A DNA stretch of 64,000 nucleotides from Pedobacter nanyangensis (lineage in GTDB: Bacteria; Bacteroidota; Bacteroidia; Sphingobacteriales; Sphingobacteriaceae), in the NCBI RefSeq assembly GCF_003313505.1, contig NZ_QMHO01000006.1:124001-188000 (forward strand), in the 5' to 3' direction. The translations under genes and the position numbers were made by a program. The notes beneath the pieces are model-generated. The model saw only the letters and a program-made list of their open reading frames with translations. It was not told where the DNA came from and made no database searches. The stretch's first letter is position 1. Each line of letters starts with the position of its first letter. Shown in pieces: positions 35,089-44,443 of the stretch.

Positions 35089-36639
35089 ATGAAAACATTA
35101 TATAAAACAACAAAGAATATTGGTGTAGCCTGTCTAGCGATAGCGCTTATGGCATCAATCTCTAGCTGTAAAAAATTTCTAGATACACAAAGACAAGGAC
35201 AGTATACCGATGAAGACTATCCTTACCCGGGAGGTTCTGGTCCCTATGACCAATATATTTTTGCGGCCTATAAAAGCTTAAGAGCATACGGAGTGCATTC
35301 GTTTGGCTTCATTCTTTCTACTTCAGTAAGAAGTGATGACGCTGATATTGGTAGTTCTCCTGGCGATGGCGGTGCAAACGTACAAACCTTTGAGACTTTT
35401 CCGCTTTCACCTGCTAATGGCATCATCAATGGAATGTGGGTGGAATATTATGGCATGATAGACAAATGTAATATTGTACTAAATCAAGTAGAGAATAATA
35501 AAGAGATTATTGCAACTGATGCAAACAAACTCCAATCTCAGGCAGAAGCAAGATTTTTAAGGGCATATGCTTACTTTAACATGGTAAGGTTTTTTGGTAG
35601 AATCCCTCTCATTACCAAACCACAATCTCCTGGGCAAGCAGGCGTACCGCAGAGTACTCCGGCCCAAGTGTATGCTTTAATTGAAAGTGACTTGCAATTT
35701 GCAGCAGCTAATCTCCCTCCTACTTGGGACCCTCGCTTTGTTGGACGTGCGACCAGCGGTGCAGCTAATGGTTTATTGGCTAAAGTTTATTTAACCCAAC
35801 AAAAATGGGGCGCAGCAATGGCTGCAGCTAACTTAGTAATGACCAGCGGCCAATACAACCTAAATACTCCTTACAGTGAAATTTTTAAGGAAGAAGGGGA
35901 AAACAGCAAAGAAAGCGTTTTTGAAGTACAAGCAACAGCAACCGCTGCTATTCCAACGGCTAACGGTGTGCAGTACACCGCAAATCAAGGAGTTAGAGCT
36001 ACTGGCGATTGGAACCTTGGAGATGGCTTCAACGTACCAAACACTACATTAGACCTCGCCTACGAGCCTAACGATCCTCGTAAAGCCAGAACTTTCCTAT
36101 ACAGAAGTACAGCCACTACCACTTACAGAACAGTATATGGCGATGCTACAGCCACCACTTGGCAAAACCCTATTTACAACCATAAAGTATATACTAATCC
36201 AGCCAGAAGAGCCTCAATAGGCAACAGATTTGGATGGTGGATGAACATTAGGATTTTACGCTATGCCGATGTGGTATTAATGTACGCAGAAGCAGCTAAT
36301 GAAGTAGGTGGCACAGCAAATTTTACCGCAGCAACAAACGCCTTAAATAGTGTGAGGGCAAGAGCAAGACAAGGCGCCCCAGCGGGAACATTAGCCGACA
36401 TTGTTTTTGTAGATCAAGCACAATTGAGACAAGCCATCCGTCAAGAAAGAAGAGTAGAGCTGGCAATGGAACACGAGCGTTTCTTTGACTTGGTAAGATG
36501 GGGAATTTCTGGAACAGCAATGGCTGCCGCAAACAGACCTAATTTTGCTGAATTCCGCGACGTGTTAATGCCAATTCCTATTGTGCAGATAGATCTAAGT
36601 AAAGAACCTAATAAGTTAACCCAAAACGCGGGCTATTAA
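35089..36639 (+). CDS. SusD/RagB family glycan-binding lipoprotein
   Basis: A 516-residue surface lipoprotein (lipobox SISSC, Cys27) that forms the lid of the SusC channel. The family layout is clear: KKFLDTQRQGQYTDEDY at the start, TPR-like helices (QAEARFLRAYAYFNMVRFFG), and the closing motifs RYADVVLMYAEAANE, IRQERRVELAMEHERFFDL and VRWG. The substrate cannot be read directly, but the enzymes downstream suggest a beta-glucan. Confidence 0.96.
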   Translation: MKTLYKTTKNIGVACLAIALMASISSCKKFLDTQRQGQYTDEDYPYPGGSGPYDQYIFAAYKSLRAYGVHSFGFILSTSVRSDDADIGSSPGDGGANVQTFETFPLSPANGIINGMWVEYYGMIDKCNIVLNQVENNKEIIATDANKLQSQAEARFLRAYAYFNMVRFFGRIPLITKPQSPGQAGVPQSTPAQVYALIESDLQFAAANLPPTWDPRFVGRATSGAANGLLAKVYLTQQKWGAAMAAANLVMTSGQYNLNTPYSEIFKEEGENSKESVFEVQATATAAIPTANGVQYTANQGVRATGDWNLGDGFNVPNTTLDLAYEPNDPRKARTFLYRSTATTTYRTVYGDATATTWQNPIYNHKVYTNPARRASIGNRFGWWMNIRILRYADVVLMYAEAANEVGGTANFTAATNALNSVRARARQGAPAGTLADIVFVDQAQLRQAIRQERRVELAMEHERFFDLVRWGISGTAMAAANRPNFAEFRDVLMPIPIVQIDLSKEPNKLTQNAGY

Positions 36640-36650
36640 TCATTACGCAT

Positions 36651-37538
36651 ATGAAATTTTCAAATATATATACAAAGGGTTGCTTTATAGCTTTAGCGCT
36701 AGCAAGCACAGTTTTTTCTGCTTGTAAAAAAGATGGAAACCCAAACAATCTGCCTGAAGTTAGTCCAGCAGATTACGAAGGCACCATCGACGGTTTTAGA
36801 ACTACCGAAGATGTTTTCAAAGAAAATATGGTTGCCTATTTTACTTTTGACGACACCTATAATGAAAAGCTTTCTAATACAGCACCAACCTTAAAAAGTG
36901 GTGATACCTTTGTGGCTGGTTTCAAAGGGAAAGCCTTGAATTTAAATTCGGGATATGTTTACTACGGCACACAATTTAATGCCTTTAAAACAGATGCCTT
37001 CAAAAGCTTCACCATCAGTCAATGGATCAAAATATTAAACAATGGTACCAAACGTACCATGTTATTGACTATTGCCAGACCAGGCCTGCTTCAAGGGAAC
37101 TTGAACATTAACCTAAATACGCAAGCAAGGCCAGCGAGCAATTTAGATTTTATTGGTATTCAACCTATTTTTGCAACTGTAGGTGGAGGTACTCAAGACA
37201 ACTTGAACAATACCACTTCTCCTAAAATTGGTAATGATAATTGGGTTCACCTGGTGATTGCCTACAATGGTTTAACAGGAAGATTTAACATTGTAGCAAA
37301 CGGTGTGAATGTGGGTAGTTTCTCTGATAGAGGCGTAGGAAACAATCTTTTCAAGTCTTACGAGCCTAACGAGCTAATTTTTGGCGCTAACTATAACCTT
37401 ATCCCAGGAAAAACGGTGAATGCCGATGTAGCTTATGCCCCAATGACTGGTGTAATTGACGAGGTAAGAATCTACAACAGATTTATGCCAGATGCCATTG
37501 CAAAAGCACTTTACAACTTAGGCAAAGCAGGTAAATAA
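36651..37538 (+). CDS. LamG-domain lipoprotein, probable surface glycan-binding protein
   Basis: A 295-residue lipoprotein (lipobox VFSAC, Cys25) 11 bases after susD, the position usually taken by SusE-type surface glycan-binding proteins. A short linker leads to a LamG/concanavalin-like jelly roll (about 60-290): MVAYFTFDDTYNEKLSN, GKALNLNSGYVYYG, FTISQWIK, WVHLVIAYNG, IDEVRIYNRF. No catalytic pair of a laminarinase is visible, so binding rather than hydrolysis is likely. A strong terminator follows. Confidence 0.85.
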   Translation: MKFSNIYTKGCFIALALASTVFSACKKDGNPNNLPEVSPADYEGTIDGFRTTEDVFKENMVAYFTFDDTYNEKLSNTAPTLKSGDTFVAGFKGKALNLNSGYVYYGTQFNAFKTDAFKSFTISQWIKILNNGTKRTMLLTIARPGLLQGNLNINLNTQARPASNLDFIGIQPIFATVGGGTQDNLNNTTSPKIGNDNWVHLVIAYNGLTGRFNIVANGVNVGSFSDRGVGNNLFKSYEPNELIFGANYNLIPGKTVNADVAYAPMTGVIDEVRIYNRFMPDAIAKALYNLGKAGK

Positions 37539-37553
37539 CCATTAAAACACATC

Positions 37554-37581
37554 AAGGCACAGTGCTACGCTGTGCCTTTTT
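37554..37581 (+). terminator. Terminator inside the PUL
   Basis: AAGGCACAG (37554-37562) pairs with CTGTGCCTT (37570-37578) around a seven-base loop and a T-tract follows. It separates susC-susD-lamG from the glycoside hydrolase genes and may lower their expression relative to the transporter. Confidence 0.8.
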
Positions 37582-37609
37582 CTTGAAACCCTTTATAAAC
37601 CTTTTTGTT

Positions 37610-39283
37610 GTGAACCACCTTAGAACGTTACCCTTTATCCATCAATTTTTATGTTTTTGTTTAGGCATCATCGTTCTATTTTCCTGCAAAAAAAGCAATA
37701 CCAATAAACCTACCAATACCGATACTTCTTTACATTTTACGGTAAATGGAGCAAACAACGGCAGCCTTAAATACACCAATCTTCCTCTCAAACCGGTAAT
37801 TAAATTTACCTTTACCGAAGCCATCAATACCACTACGGTAAACGGTGGCATTTTATTAAAAGATGCCTCTGGAGCAAATTTGCCCCTAGCCGTTACCTAT
37901 GAAAACGGCAATAAAATTGTCAGCATTACCCCTCAAAACAACCTCTCTTCGTTTAGCAGTTACGAACTTGCCGTAAACGATCAGCTCAAATCAGCTGGCG
38001 GTGGCCGACTGATCAACCCTGTGAACATCACCCTCGTCTCTGGCTTAGATGATACCGATAAATTTCCAAGAGTAAGTGACGACGAGCTCCTTACCCTTGT
38101 TCAAAAACAAACCTTTAAATACTTCTGGGATTTTGCCCACCCCGCTAGTGGCATGGCCAGAGAAAGAAACACTTCCGGCAACACCGTTACCTCCGGAGGA
38201 TCCGGTTTTGGCGTAATGGCCTTAATTACGGGCATTCACCGTAATTTTATCAGCAGAGCCGATGGACTGGCCAGAACCCAACAAATCGTAAACTTCCTCA
38301 AAACAGCCGATCGTTTCCATGGTGTTTACTCACATTGGATAGATGGCAACACCGGAAAAGCCATCGCCTTTAGTACCAAAGACAACGGGGGCGATTTAGT
38401 AGAAACTTCCCTGCTGATGGCAGGCCTTTTAACCGCTCGCCAATATTTCGACGGCAGTTCCGCTGCCGAAACCAACCTAAGAAATGACATTACCAACATA
38501 TACAACCAGGTAGAATGGGATTGGTACCGTAATGGTACCAACTCGTTATTTTGGCATTGGAGCCCTAATTACGGCTGGGACATGAACCTTAAAATACAGG
38601 GCTGGAATGAATGTTTAATCACCTATGTGCTTGCGGCTTCTTCCCCTACCCACAGCATTCCCAAAAATGTTTACGATGAAGGCTGGGCCAGAAATGGTGC
38701 CATGAAAAATGGCAACACCTATTACGGTGTACAACTCCCACTGGGCAGTGCAAACGGTGGGCCTTTGTTCCTTTCACAATATTCCTTCTTAGGCATTAAC
38801 CCCAACGGATTAAGTGATGTTTATGCCAATTACGAAACCCAGAATAAGGCGCACGCCATGATCAATTACAATTACTGCGTAGCCAACCCAGCAAACCACA
38901 ACGGCTATGGCGCAAATTGTTGGGGACTAACCGCCAGCGATATTCCCGGAGGATACACGGCTAGTTCGCCCACCAATGACCGTGGTGTTATTGCACCTAC
39001 CGCTGCATTAGCTTCGTTTCCATATACGCCAACGCAGTCTATGGCTGCCCTTAAGTTCTTTTATTATAAATTGGGCGATAAGCTCTGGAAAGAATACGGC
39101 TTTATCGATGCCTTTAGCCTCAACGATCCTTGGTTTGCCAGCTCATTTTTGGCCATCGATCAAGGCCCAATCATCATCATGATTGAAAACCATCGAAGCA
39201 AATTATTATGGAACCTTTTCATGAGCGCTCCAGAAATTAAAACAGGAATGAAATCGCTCGGTTTTTCGAGCCCAAACCTATAA
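37610..39283 (+). CDS. Glycoamylase-like lipoprotein, GH144-type endo-beta-1,2-glucanase (copy 1, with Ig-like domain)
   Basis: A 557-residue lipoprotein. No in-frame ATG precedes the lipobox VLFSC, and the upstream GTG at 37562 lies inside the terminator, so I choose the GTG at 37610 (lipid Cys26). Residues about 40-145 are a Big_5-type Ig domain (KFTFTEAINTTTVNGGILL). The rest is the glycoamylase-like fold (Pfam PF10091): DDELLTLVQKQTFKYFWDFAHP, GSGFGVMALITGIHR, FHGVYSHWIDG, GGDLVETSLLMAGLL, FWHWSPNYGW, DQGPIIIMIENHRSKLLWNLF. Characterised members of this kind are endo-beta-1,2-glucanases (GH144). That activity is inferred from family membership. Confidence 0.85.
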   Translation: MNHLRTLPFIHQFLCFCLGIIVLFSCKKSNTNKPTNTDTSLHFTVNGANNGSLKYTNLPLKPVIKFTFTEAINTTTVNGGILLKDASGANLPLAVTYENGNKIVSITPQNNLSSFSSYELAVNDQLKSAGGGRLINPVNITLVSGLDDTDKFPRVSDDELLTLVQKQTFKYFWDFAHPASGMARERNTSGNTVTSGGSGFGVMALITGIHRNFISRADGLARTQQIVNFLKTADRFHGVYSHWIDGNTGKAIAFSTKDNGGDLVETSLLMAGLLTARQYFDGSSAAETNLRNDITNIYNQVEWDWYRNGTNSLFWHWSPNYGWDMNLKIQGWNECLITYVLAASSPTHSIPKNVYDEGWARNGAMKNGNTYYGVQLPLGSANGGPLFLSQYSFLGINPNGLSDVYANYETQNKAHAMINYNYCVANPANHNGYGANCWGLTASDIPGGYTASSPTNDRGVIAPTAALASFPYTPTQSMAALKFFYYKLGDKLWKEYGFIDAFSLNDPWFASSFLAIDQGPIIIMIENHRSKLLWNLFMSAPEIKTGMKSLGFSSPNL

Positions 39284-39295
39284 ATACACACACAA

Positions 39296-40621
39296 ATGAA
39301 ATTAAAGTACTTTATTCCCATCATTGCCCTTTTAGGTAGCTGCTCGGTCAGTAAAACCAGCAATCAAACCAAGAAACTTACCGACGACGAATTACTCACC
39401 TTGGTACAAAAACAAACATACAAGTATTTTTACGAAGGGGCCGAACCTGTTTCGGGCCTTTCCAGGGAACGTTATCACACTGATAACATCTACCCACAAA
39501 ACGATAAAGATGTAATTGCCACGGGTGCCAGTGGTTTCGGCATTATGGGTACCATTGTGGCCATTGAGCGCAAGTTCATTACCCGCCAACAAGGTTATGC
39601 CCACCTTAAAAAAGGAATTGATTTTTTGGCAAAGGCCGATAGATTTCATGGCGTTTGGCCACACTGGATGTTACCAAGCGGCAAACCAAAGGCATTTGGA
39701 AAAAACGATGATGCTGGCGATTTGGTAGAAACCTCATTTTTAGCACAGGCACTGGTTTGTGTACGTCAGTACTATGCCAACGGAAACGAACAAGAGAAAG
39801 CCTTGGCCCAAAAAGCGGATGAACTGTGGAAAGGCATCGACTGGAATTTCTACCGAAAAGATAATGAAAACGTACTGTACTGGCATTGGTCGCCAAACGC
39901 TGGCTGGAAAATGAACTTTGCCATTACCGGTTATAACGAGTGCTTGATCACCTACATTATGGCGGCTTGCTCTCCTACGCACGGCGTACCTCCAGAAGTT
40001 TATCATCAAGGTTGGGCAAAAAACGGTGCCATTAACACCAATATTTCCCTATACGGACATCCCGTGAAGTTAAAACACAACGTAGTAGGCGAAAGTGTTG
40101 GACCTCTTTTTTGGGCACATTATTCTTATTTGGGCTTAAATCCAAAAGGTTTGAAAGACAAATACGCTGATTATTGGGAAGAAAACAGAAGTCATACCCT
40201 TATCAACTACGATTACGCTATAGCCAACCCGAAAGGTTTCAAAGGCTACGGTAAAAACTCCTGGGGCTTAACGGCCAGCTATTCTGTAAAAGGTTATGCG
40301 GCACACATGCCCAATGAAGATTTTGGCGTAATCAGCCCAACGGCAGCGCTATCGTCATATCCTTATGCACCAAAAGAAAGTATGCAGGTCATCAGACATT
40401 TGTATGAAGATATGAAAGACAAAGTTTGGGGCGAATTTGGATTTTACGACGCCTACAGCGAAACCGCCAACTGGTACCCAAAAAGATACATCGGCATTGA
40501 CCAGGGGCCTATTGTAGTGATGATAGAAAACGGCCGGACTGGCCTGTTATGGAAACTTTTCATGAGCGCACCAGAAATACAAACCGGATTAACAAAACTA
40601 GGTTTTACCTATTCAAAATAG
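39296..40621 (+). CDS. Glycoamylase-like lipoprotein, GH144-type (copy 2)
   Basis: A 441-residue lipoprotein (lipobox LLGSC, Cys16) that starts 12 bases after copy 1. It keeps the catalytic fold in full (DDELLTLVQKQTYKYFYEGA, SGFGIMGTIVAIERKF, FHGVWPHWML, DAGDLVETSFLAQALV, YWHWSPNAGWKMNF, DQGPIVVMIENGRTGLLWKLF) but lacks the Ig-like domain. The two proteins are clear tandem paralogues. They may differ in position or in chain-length preference, for example one surface-facing and one periplasmic. It is followed 10 bases later by the GH3 gene. Confidence 0.87.
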   Translation: MKLKYFIPIIALLGSCSVSKTSNQTKKLTDDELLTLVQKQTYKYFYEGAEPVSGLSRERYHTDNIYPQNDKDVIATGASGFGIMGTIVAIERKFITRQQGYAHLKKGIDFLAKADRFHGVWPHWMLPSGKPKAFGKNDDAGDLVETSFLAQALVCVRQYYANGNEQEKALAQKADELWKGIDWNFYRKDNENVLYWHWSPNAGWKMNFAITGYNECLITYIMAACSPTHGVPPEVYHQGWAKNGAINTNISLYGHPVKLKHNVVGESVGPLFWAHYSYLGLNPKGLKDKYADYWEENRSHTLINYDYAIANPKGFKGYGKNSWGLTASYSVKGYAAHMPNEDFGVISPTAALSSYPYAPKESMQVIRHLYEDMKDKVWGEFGFYDAYSETANWYPKRYIGIDQGPIVVMIENGRTGLLWKLFMSAPEIQTGLTKLGFTYSK

Positions 40622-40631
40622 AGATTATAGC

Positions 40632-42923
40632 ATGAAGAAAATCATTATAGCATTTGCCGCAGCCTTAACGTTACCTGCTTTTGCACAAAAAGCCAAAACA
40701 GTTGTTACCGAGAAACAGAAAATGGATGCTTTTGTCAAAAACCTCATGGCTAAAATGACGGTAGATGAAAAAATTGGACAACTGAACCTGGTTACGGGGG
40801 GCGAAGCTACCACTGGAGCCGCAGTAAGTACTGGCGTAGAATCTAAAATTGCCAAAGGAAATGTTGGGGGCATTTTTAGTTTAACCACCCCTCAAAAAAT
40901 CCGCAAAGCACAGGAAATTGCCATGCGCAGCCGACTGAAAATCCCTTTGATTTTTGGACAAGATGTGATCCATGGTTATAAAACAACCTTCCCTATCCCA
41001 TTGGCTTTAGCAGCCAGCTGGGACATGGCCTTAATTGAAAAAACGGCAAGAGTGGCCGCTACAGAAGCTACTGCCGATGGTTTAAACTGGACTTTTTCGC
41101 CAATGGTAGATTTATCTCGTGACCCACGTTGGGGCCGTGTAGCCGAAGGAAATGGCGAAGATCCCTTCTTGAGTTCGGCCATTGCCAAAGCCATGGTGAA
41201 AGGTTACCAAGGCAACGACCTTAAAGCGGTAAACACCATGATGGCCTGTGTAAAACACTTGGCCTTATACGGTGCTGCTGAAGGCGGTAGAGATTACAAT
41301 ACCACCGACATGAGCTTAGACCGGATGTACAACGAGTACCTCCCGCCATACAAGGCGGCTATAGACGCTGGTGCCGGAAGTGTAATGGTTTCTTTTAACG
41401 ACATTAACGGTGTACCAGCCACAGCCAACAAATGGTTATTGACAGATTTGCTTAGAAAACAGTGGGGCTTTACAGGCTTTGTAGCTTCAGATTATACTGG
41501 CGTGAGCGAGCTAGTGCCACACGGTTTAGGCGATTTAAAACAAGTATCGGGCTTGGCCCTAAAAGCCGGTACTGACATGGATATGGTAAGCGAAGGTTTT
41601 TTAACCACACTTAGCCAATCATTAAAAGAAGGTAAAGTATCGATTACCCAAATCAACAACGCTTGCCGTTTGATTCTGGAAGCAAAATACAAATTAGGCT
41701 TGTTTGACGATCCGTTCAAATATTGTAGTGAAGAAAGGGCTGCCAAAGAAATTTTGACTGCCGACAACTTAAAGTTTGCCCGTGAAACAGCTACCAAAAC
41801 ATTTGTATTGTTAAAAAATGAAAACCAAACCCTTCCATTACAGAAAAAAGGCACCATTGCACTAATAGGCCCTTTGGCCAATACCAGATCAAACATGCCT
41901 GGTACCTGGAGCGTAAACGCTGATTTTTCCCGTATTCCCACCCTATTGGAAGGCTTAACCACCGTAGCGGGTAAAGACGTGAAAATATTGCATGCTTTAG
42001 GTTCTAACCTTATCGGCGATCCTAACCAACAAATTTGGGGCACTGCCCACGGACGTGATATCCCAAGAGATAACCGACCTGAAAGCGAAATCATCGCTGA
42101 AGCCGTAAAAGTTGCCGAAAAGGCCGATGTAGTGGTTGCTGCTTTAGGCGAAGCTTCTGAAATGAGCGGCGAAAGCTCAAGCCGTACCGATATTGGCATT
42201 CCGGATACCCAAAGAAGATTGTTAGCGGCTTTATTACAAACTGGCAAGCCAGTAGTTTTGGTGCTGTTTGCAGGCCGGCCAATGACCCTAACTTGGGAGC
42301 AACAAAATGTCCCCGCCATTCTGAACGTTTGGTTTGGTGGTGTAGAAGCAGCCCATGCCATTGGCGATGTATTGTTTGGTGACGCTAATCCTTCGGGAAA
42401 AATCACCATGACTTTCCCTCAAAACGTTGGTCAAATTCCGTTGTACTATGCACATAAAATGACTGGCCGCCCGCTGGGCAGCAATAAATGGTTCACTCGT
42501 TTTCTTTCTAACTATTTAGATGTGAGCAACGAGCCTTTATATCCATTTGGCTATGGTTTGAGCTATACAACTTTTACCTATGGCGATATCAAGATCAGCA
42601 ACAACAGCTTTAAACCTGGACAAAAAATAACAGTAAGCACTACCGTAACCAATAGCGGCAACCGAGCAGGCGAAGAAGTGGTTCAGCTGTATATTCGCGA
42701 TTTAGTAGGCACAAGCACTAGACCCGTAAAAGAACTGAAAGGATTCCAAAAAATCAGCCTTCAGCCTGGCGAAACCAAAAACGTGAGCTTCACCATCTCG
42801 GAAGAAATGTTGAGATTTTACAACAACGAGCTTAAATTTGTTTCAGAAGCAGGAGATTTTAAAGCCTTTATTGGCACCAATTCCAGGGATGTTAAAGAAG
42901 TTGATTTTAAATTAGTGAAGTAG
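40632..42923 (+). CDS. GH3 family beta-glucosidase (BglX-like), secreted
   Basis: A 763-residue exo-acting glycoside hydrolase with a signal peptide (1-19, ending LPAFA). The GH3 N-terminal barrel has KIGQLNLVTGG, VDLSRDPRWGRVAEGNGEDP, and the nucleophile segment GFVASDYTGVSEL with Asp287. The C-terminal domain holds the candidate acid/base Glu514 in GEASEMSGESSSR. A fibronectin-III-like domain closes the protein (GEEVVQLYIRDLVGTSTRPVKELKGF). Beside two GH144-type enzymes, the likely substrates are sophorose and short beta-1,2-gluco-oligosaccharides; related GH3 enzymes with that preference are known in Bacteroides and Listeria. General beta-glucosidase activity is the alternative. Confidence 0.93.
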   Translation: MKKIIIAFAAALTLPAFAQKAKTVVTEKQKMDAFVKNLMAKMTVDEKIGQLNLVTGGEATTGAAVSTGVESKIAKGNVGGIFSLTTPQKIRKAQEIAMRSRLKIPLIFGQDVIHGYKTTFPIPLALAASWDMALIEKTARVAATEATADGLNWTFSPMVDLSRDPRWGRVAEGNGEDPFLSSAIAKAMVKGYQGNDLKAVNTMMACVKHLALYGAAEGGRDYNTTDMSLDRMYNEYLPPYKAAIDAGAGSVMVSFNDINGVPATANKWLLTDLLRKQWGFTGFVASDYTGVSELVPHGLGDLKQVSGLALKAGTDMDMVSEGFLTTLSQSLKEGKVSITQINNACRLILEAKYKLGLFDDPFKYCSEERAAKEILTADNLKFARETATKTFVLLKNENQTLPLQKKGTIALIGPLANTRSNMPGTWSVNADFSRIPTLLEGLTTVAGKDVKILHALGSNLIGDPNQQIWGTAHGRDIPRDNRPESEIIAEAVKVAEKADVVVAALGEASEMSGESSSRTDIGIPDTQRRLLAALLQTGKPVVLVLFAGRPMTLTWEQQNVPAILNVWFGGVEAAHAIGDVLFGDANPSGKITMTFPQNVGQIPLYYAHKMTGRPLGSNKWFTRFLSNYLDVSNEPLYPFGYGLSYTTFTYGDIKISNNSFKPGQKITVSTTVTNSGNRAGEEVVQLYIRDLVGTSTRPVKELKGFQKISLQPGETKNVSFTISEEMLRFYNNELKFVSEAGDFKAFIGTNSRDVKEVDFKLVK

Positions 42924-42937
42924 TTTGAACGTTTTAA

Positions 42938-42970
42938 AGACTTACGAAGTTTTTGAAACTTCGTAAGTCT
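42938..42970. terminator. Perfect palindrome after the GH3 gene
   Basis: Fifteen-base arms (AGACTTACGAAGTTT and its reverse complement) flank TTG. It is placed 14 bases after the GH3 stop and likely ends the PUL transcript. Confidence 0.65.
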
Positions 42971-42980
42971 AAGCAAATCC

Positions 42981-43061
42981 TGTCATTTCAAACACGGAGA
43001 GAATCTAACGAAATGCTATAAAGTTGCTAGATTTCTCCTCATTCTTCGTCGAAATGACGGA
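42981..43061. repeat. Long imperfect hairpin (TGTCATTTC / GAAATGACGG family)
   Basis: TGTCATTTCAAACACGGAGA and the following AATCTA pair imperfectly with TAGATTTCTCCTC and GTCGAAATGACGG. A partial third copy of the end word (CGAAATGACG) lies at 43071-43080, and a relative is at 17366-17412. Confidence 0.55.
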
Positions 43062-43112
43062 GTAGGTTATCGAAATGACGTTAAAGGAATAATGACGTAA
43101 ATTGAACATAAT

Positions 43113-43889
43113 ATGAAAAGAATAAGTACAGTCCTCCTATTATTTTCCCTGAGTATCGCCGCCTTTGCGCAAGATCTTTCCTTATACAAAAAGGAAGTAT
43201 TTGTAACCAACGGTGATACCCTGAAATATCGAATCCTTTACCCCAAAAACTTTGATAGCCAGAAAAAATATCCCGTGATCCTTTTCCTGCACGGCCGAGG
43301 AGAAAGTGGCAGCGACAATGAAAAACAATTGGCCAATGGTGGCAAGCTCTTTTTAAACGAAAACTTCAGGAATAACTACGAAGTAATTACCATTTTTCCA
43401 CAATGTGCCTCCAACAGCTATTGGGCCAATGTAGCAATTGATACGGTAAACACTAAGCGTTTCTTCACCTTTGTAAAAGGCGGTAAGCCTACCAAAGCCA
43501 TGAACTTATTACTTCAGTTAACCAATAGCTATTTTAAAAACAGCTTTGTTGACCCCGGTAAAATTTATGTAGGCGGCCTATCCATGGGGGGCATGGGCAC
43601 TTTTGAAATATTAAGAAGAAAACCAAAAACCTTTGCCGCAGCATTTGCCATTTGTGGGGGCGACAATGTGCTTAACGCCAAAAAATATAAGCATGTACCG
43701 CTATGGATTTTCCACGGAGGCTTAGATGATGTGGTTACCCCGCAATTTTCCTTTGGCGTTTATCGCGAACTTAAAAAATTGGGAAACACCCCAAAATTTA
43801 CAGTTTACCTCAAAGCCAACCACAATAGTTGGGATAATGCCTTTGCCGAACCCGAATTATTGCCGTGGTTGCTTTCACACAAAAAATAA
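43113..43889 (+). CDS. Secreted alpha/beta hydrolase (predicted esterase)
   Basis: A 258-residue protein with a signal peptide (1-19, ending AAFAQ). The catalytic elbow GGLSMGGMG contains Ser157. The oxyanion region is LHGRGESGSDN, and the motif IFHGGLDDVVTPQFSF holds the Asp. The final His is in KANHNSWDNAF. It belongs to the phospholipase/carboxylesterase and PHB-depolymerase-like group common in PUL surroundings, where such enzymes often remove acyl groups from glycans. Whether it belongs to the adjacent PUL is uncertain because a palindrome and a repeat separate them. Confidence 0.82.
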   Translation: MKRISTVLLLFSLSIAAFAQDLSLYKKEVFVTNGDTLKYRILYPKNFDSQKKYPVILFLHGRGESGSDNEKQLANGGKLFLNENFRNNYEVITIFPQCASNSYWANVAIDTVNTKRFFTFVKGGKPTKAMNLLLQLTNSYFKNSFVDPGKIYVGGLSMGGMGTFEILRRKPKTFAAAFAICGGDNVLNAKKYKHVPLWIFHGGLDDVVTPQFSFGVYRELKKLGNTPKFTVYLKANHNSWDNAFAEPELLPWLLSHKK

Positions 43890-43914
43890 GCTAGTTTCGT
43901 AAAAAAATTAACTG

Positions 43915-44373
43915 ATGGATTTACCTAATATCTTTACCAAGGAAGTAGCCACAGGCGTGATTGACAGGATTAACCAGTTAACACCAAGCTCACAACCGTT
44001 ATGGGGCAAAATGAGTGTGGCCCAAATGTTGGCGCATTGCTGCGTTGCCTACGAAATGGTTTATACCGATAAACATCCAAAACCAGGTTTCTTGATGCGT
44101 TTCATCTTGAAATCCTTTGTAAAGAAAATGGTAGTTACGGATAAACCATATCCTAAAAATTCTAAAACAGCACCAGCATTTATCATGAGTAGCGAGAAGG
44201 ATTTTGAAACGGAAAAAAAACGTTTAATCGACTACATTAGTGAAACGCAAATATTGGGTGCCTATATTTTTGATGGCAAAGTTTCCCATTCATTTGGGCC
44301 TTTAAGCGATAATGAATGGAATAATATGTTCTACAAACATCTAGATCACCACCTGAAACAATTTGGAGTGTAA
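43915..44373 (+). CDS. DUF1569 (DinB-like fold) protein
   Basis: A 152-residue cytoplasmic protein of the DUF1569 family, which has a DinB/YfiT-like four-helix bundle. Key parts are PLWGKMSVAQMLAHCCVAYEM (His40 region), FGPLSDNEWNNMFYKHLDHHL and the basic middle. The three histidines in MLAHCC and HLDHHL could bind metal as in DinB-like enzymes. Function is unknown; the DinB group includes thiol-dependent S-transferases. It follows the esterase gene by 25 bases and probably shares its transcript. Confidence 0.82.
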   Translation: MDLPNIFTKEVATGVIDRINQLTPSSQPLWGKMSVAQMLAHCCVAYEMVYTDKHPKPGFLMRFILKSFVKKMVVTDKPYPKNSKTAPAFIMSSEKDFETEKKRLIDYISETQILGAYIFDGKVSHSFGPLSDNEWNNMFYKHLDHHLKQFGV

Positions 44374-44443
44374 AAATCTAGAAAAGCACACGCTCATGGG
44401 TTGAAAACCTATAAGCGCTGATCGTAAAAATTATAAATAAAAA

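Noticed and set aside
37562..37609. Upstream GTG start for the first GH144-type gene
   Set aside because: It lies in the terminator stem and would put about 16 extra residues before the lipoprotein signal.
41492..42409. 305-residue minus-strand frame inside the GH3 gene
   Set aside because: The GH3 motifs on the plus strand are unambiguous. The antisense frame is long only because of codon bias.
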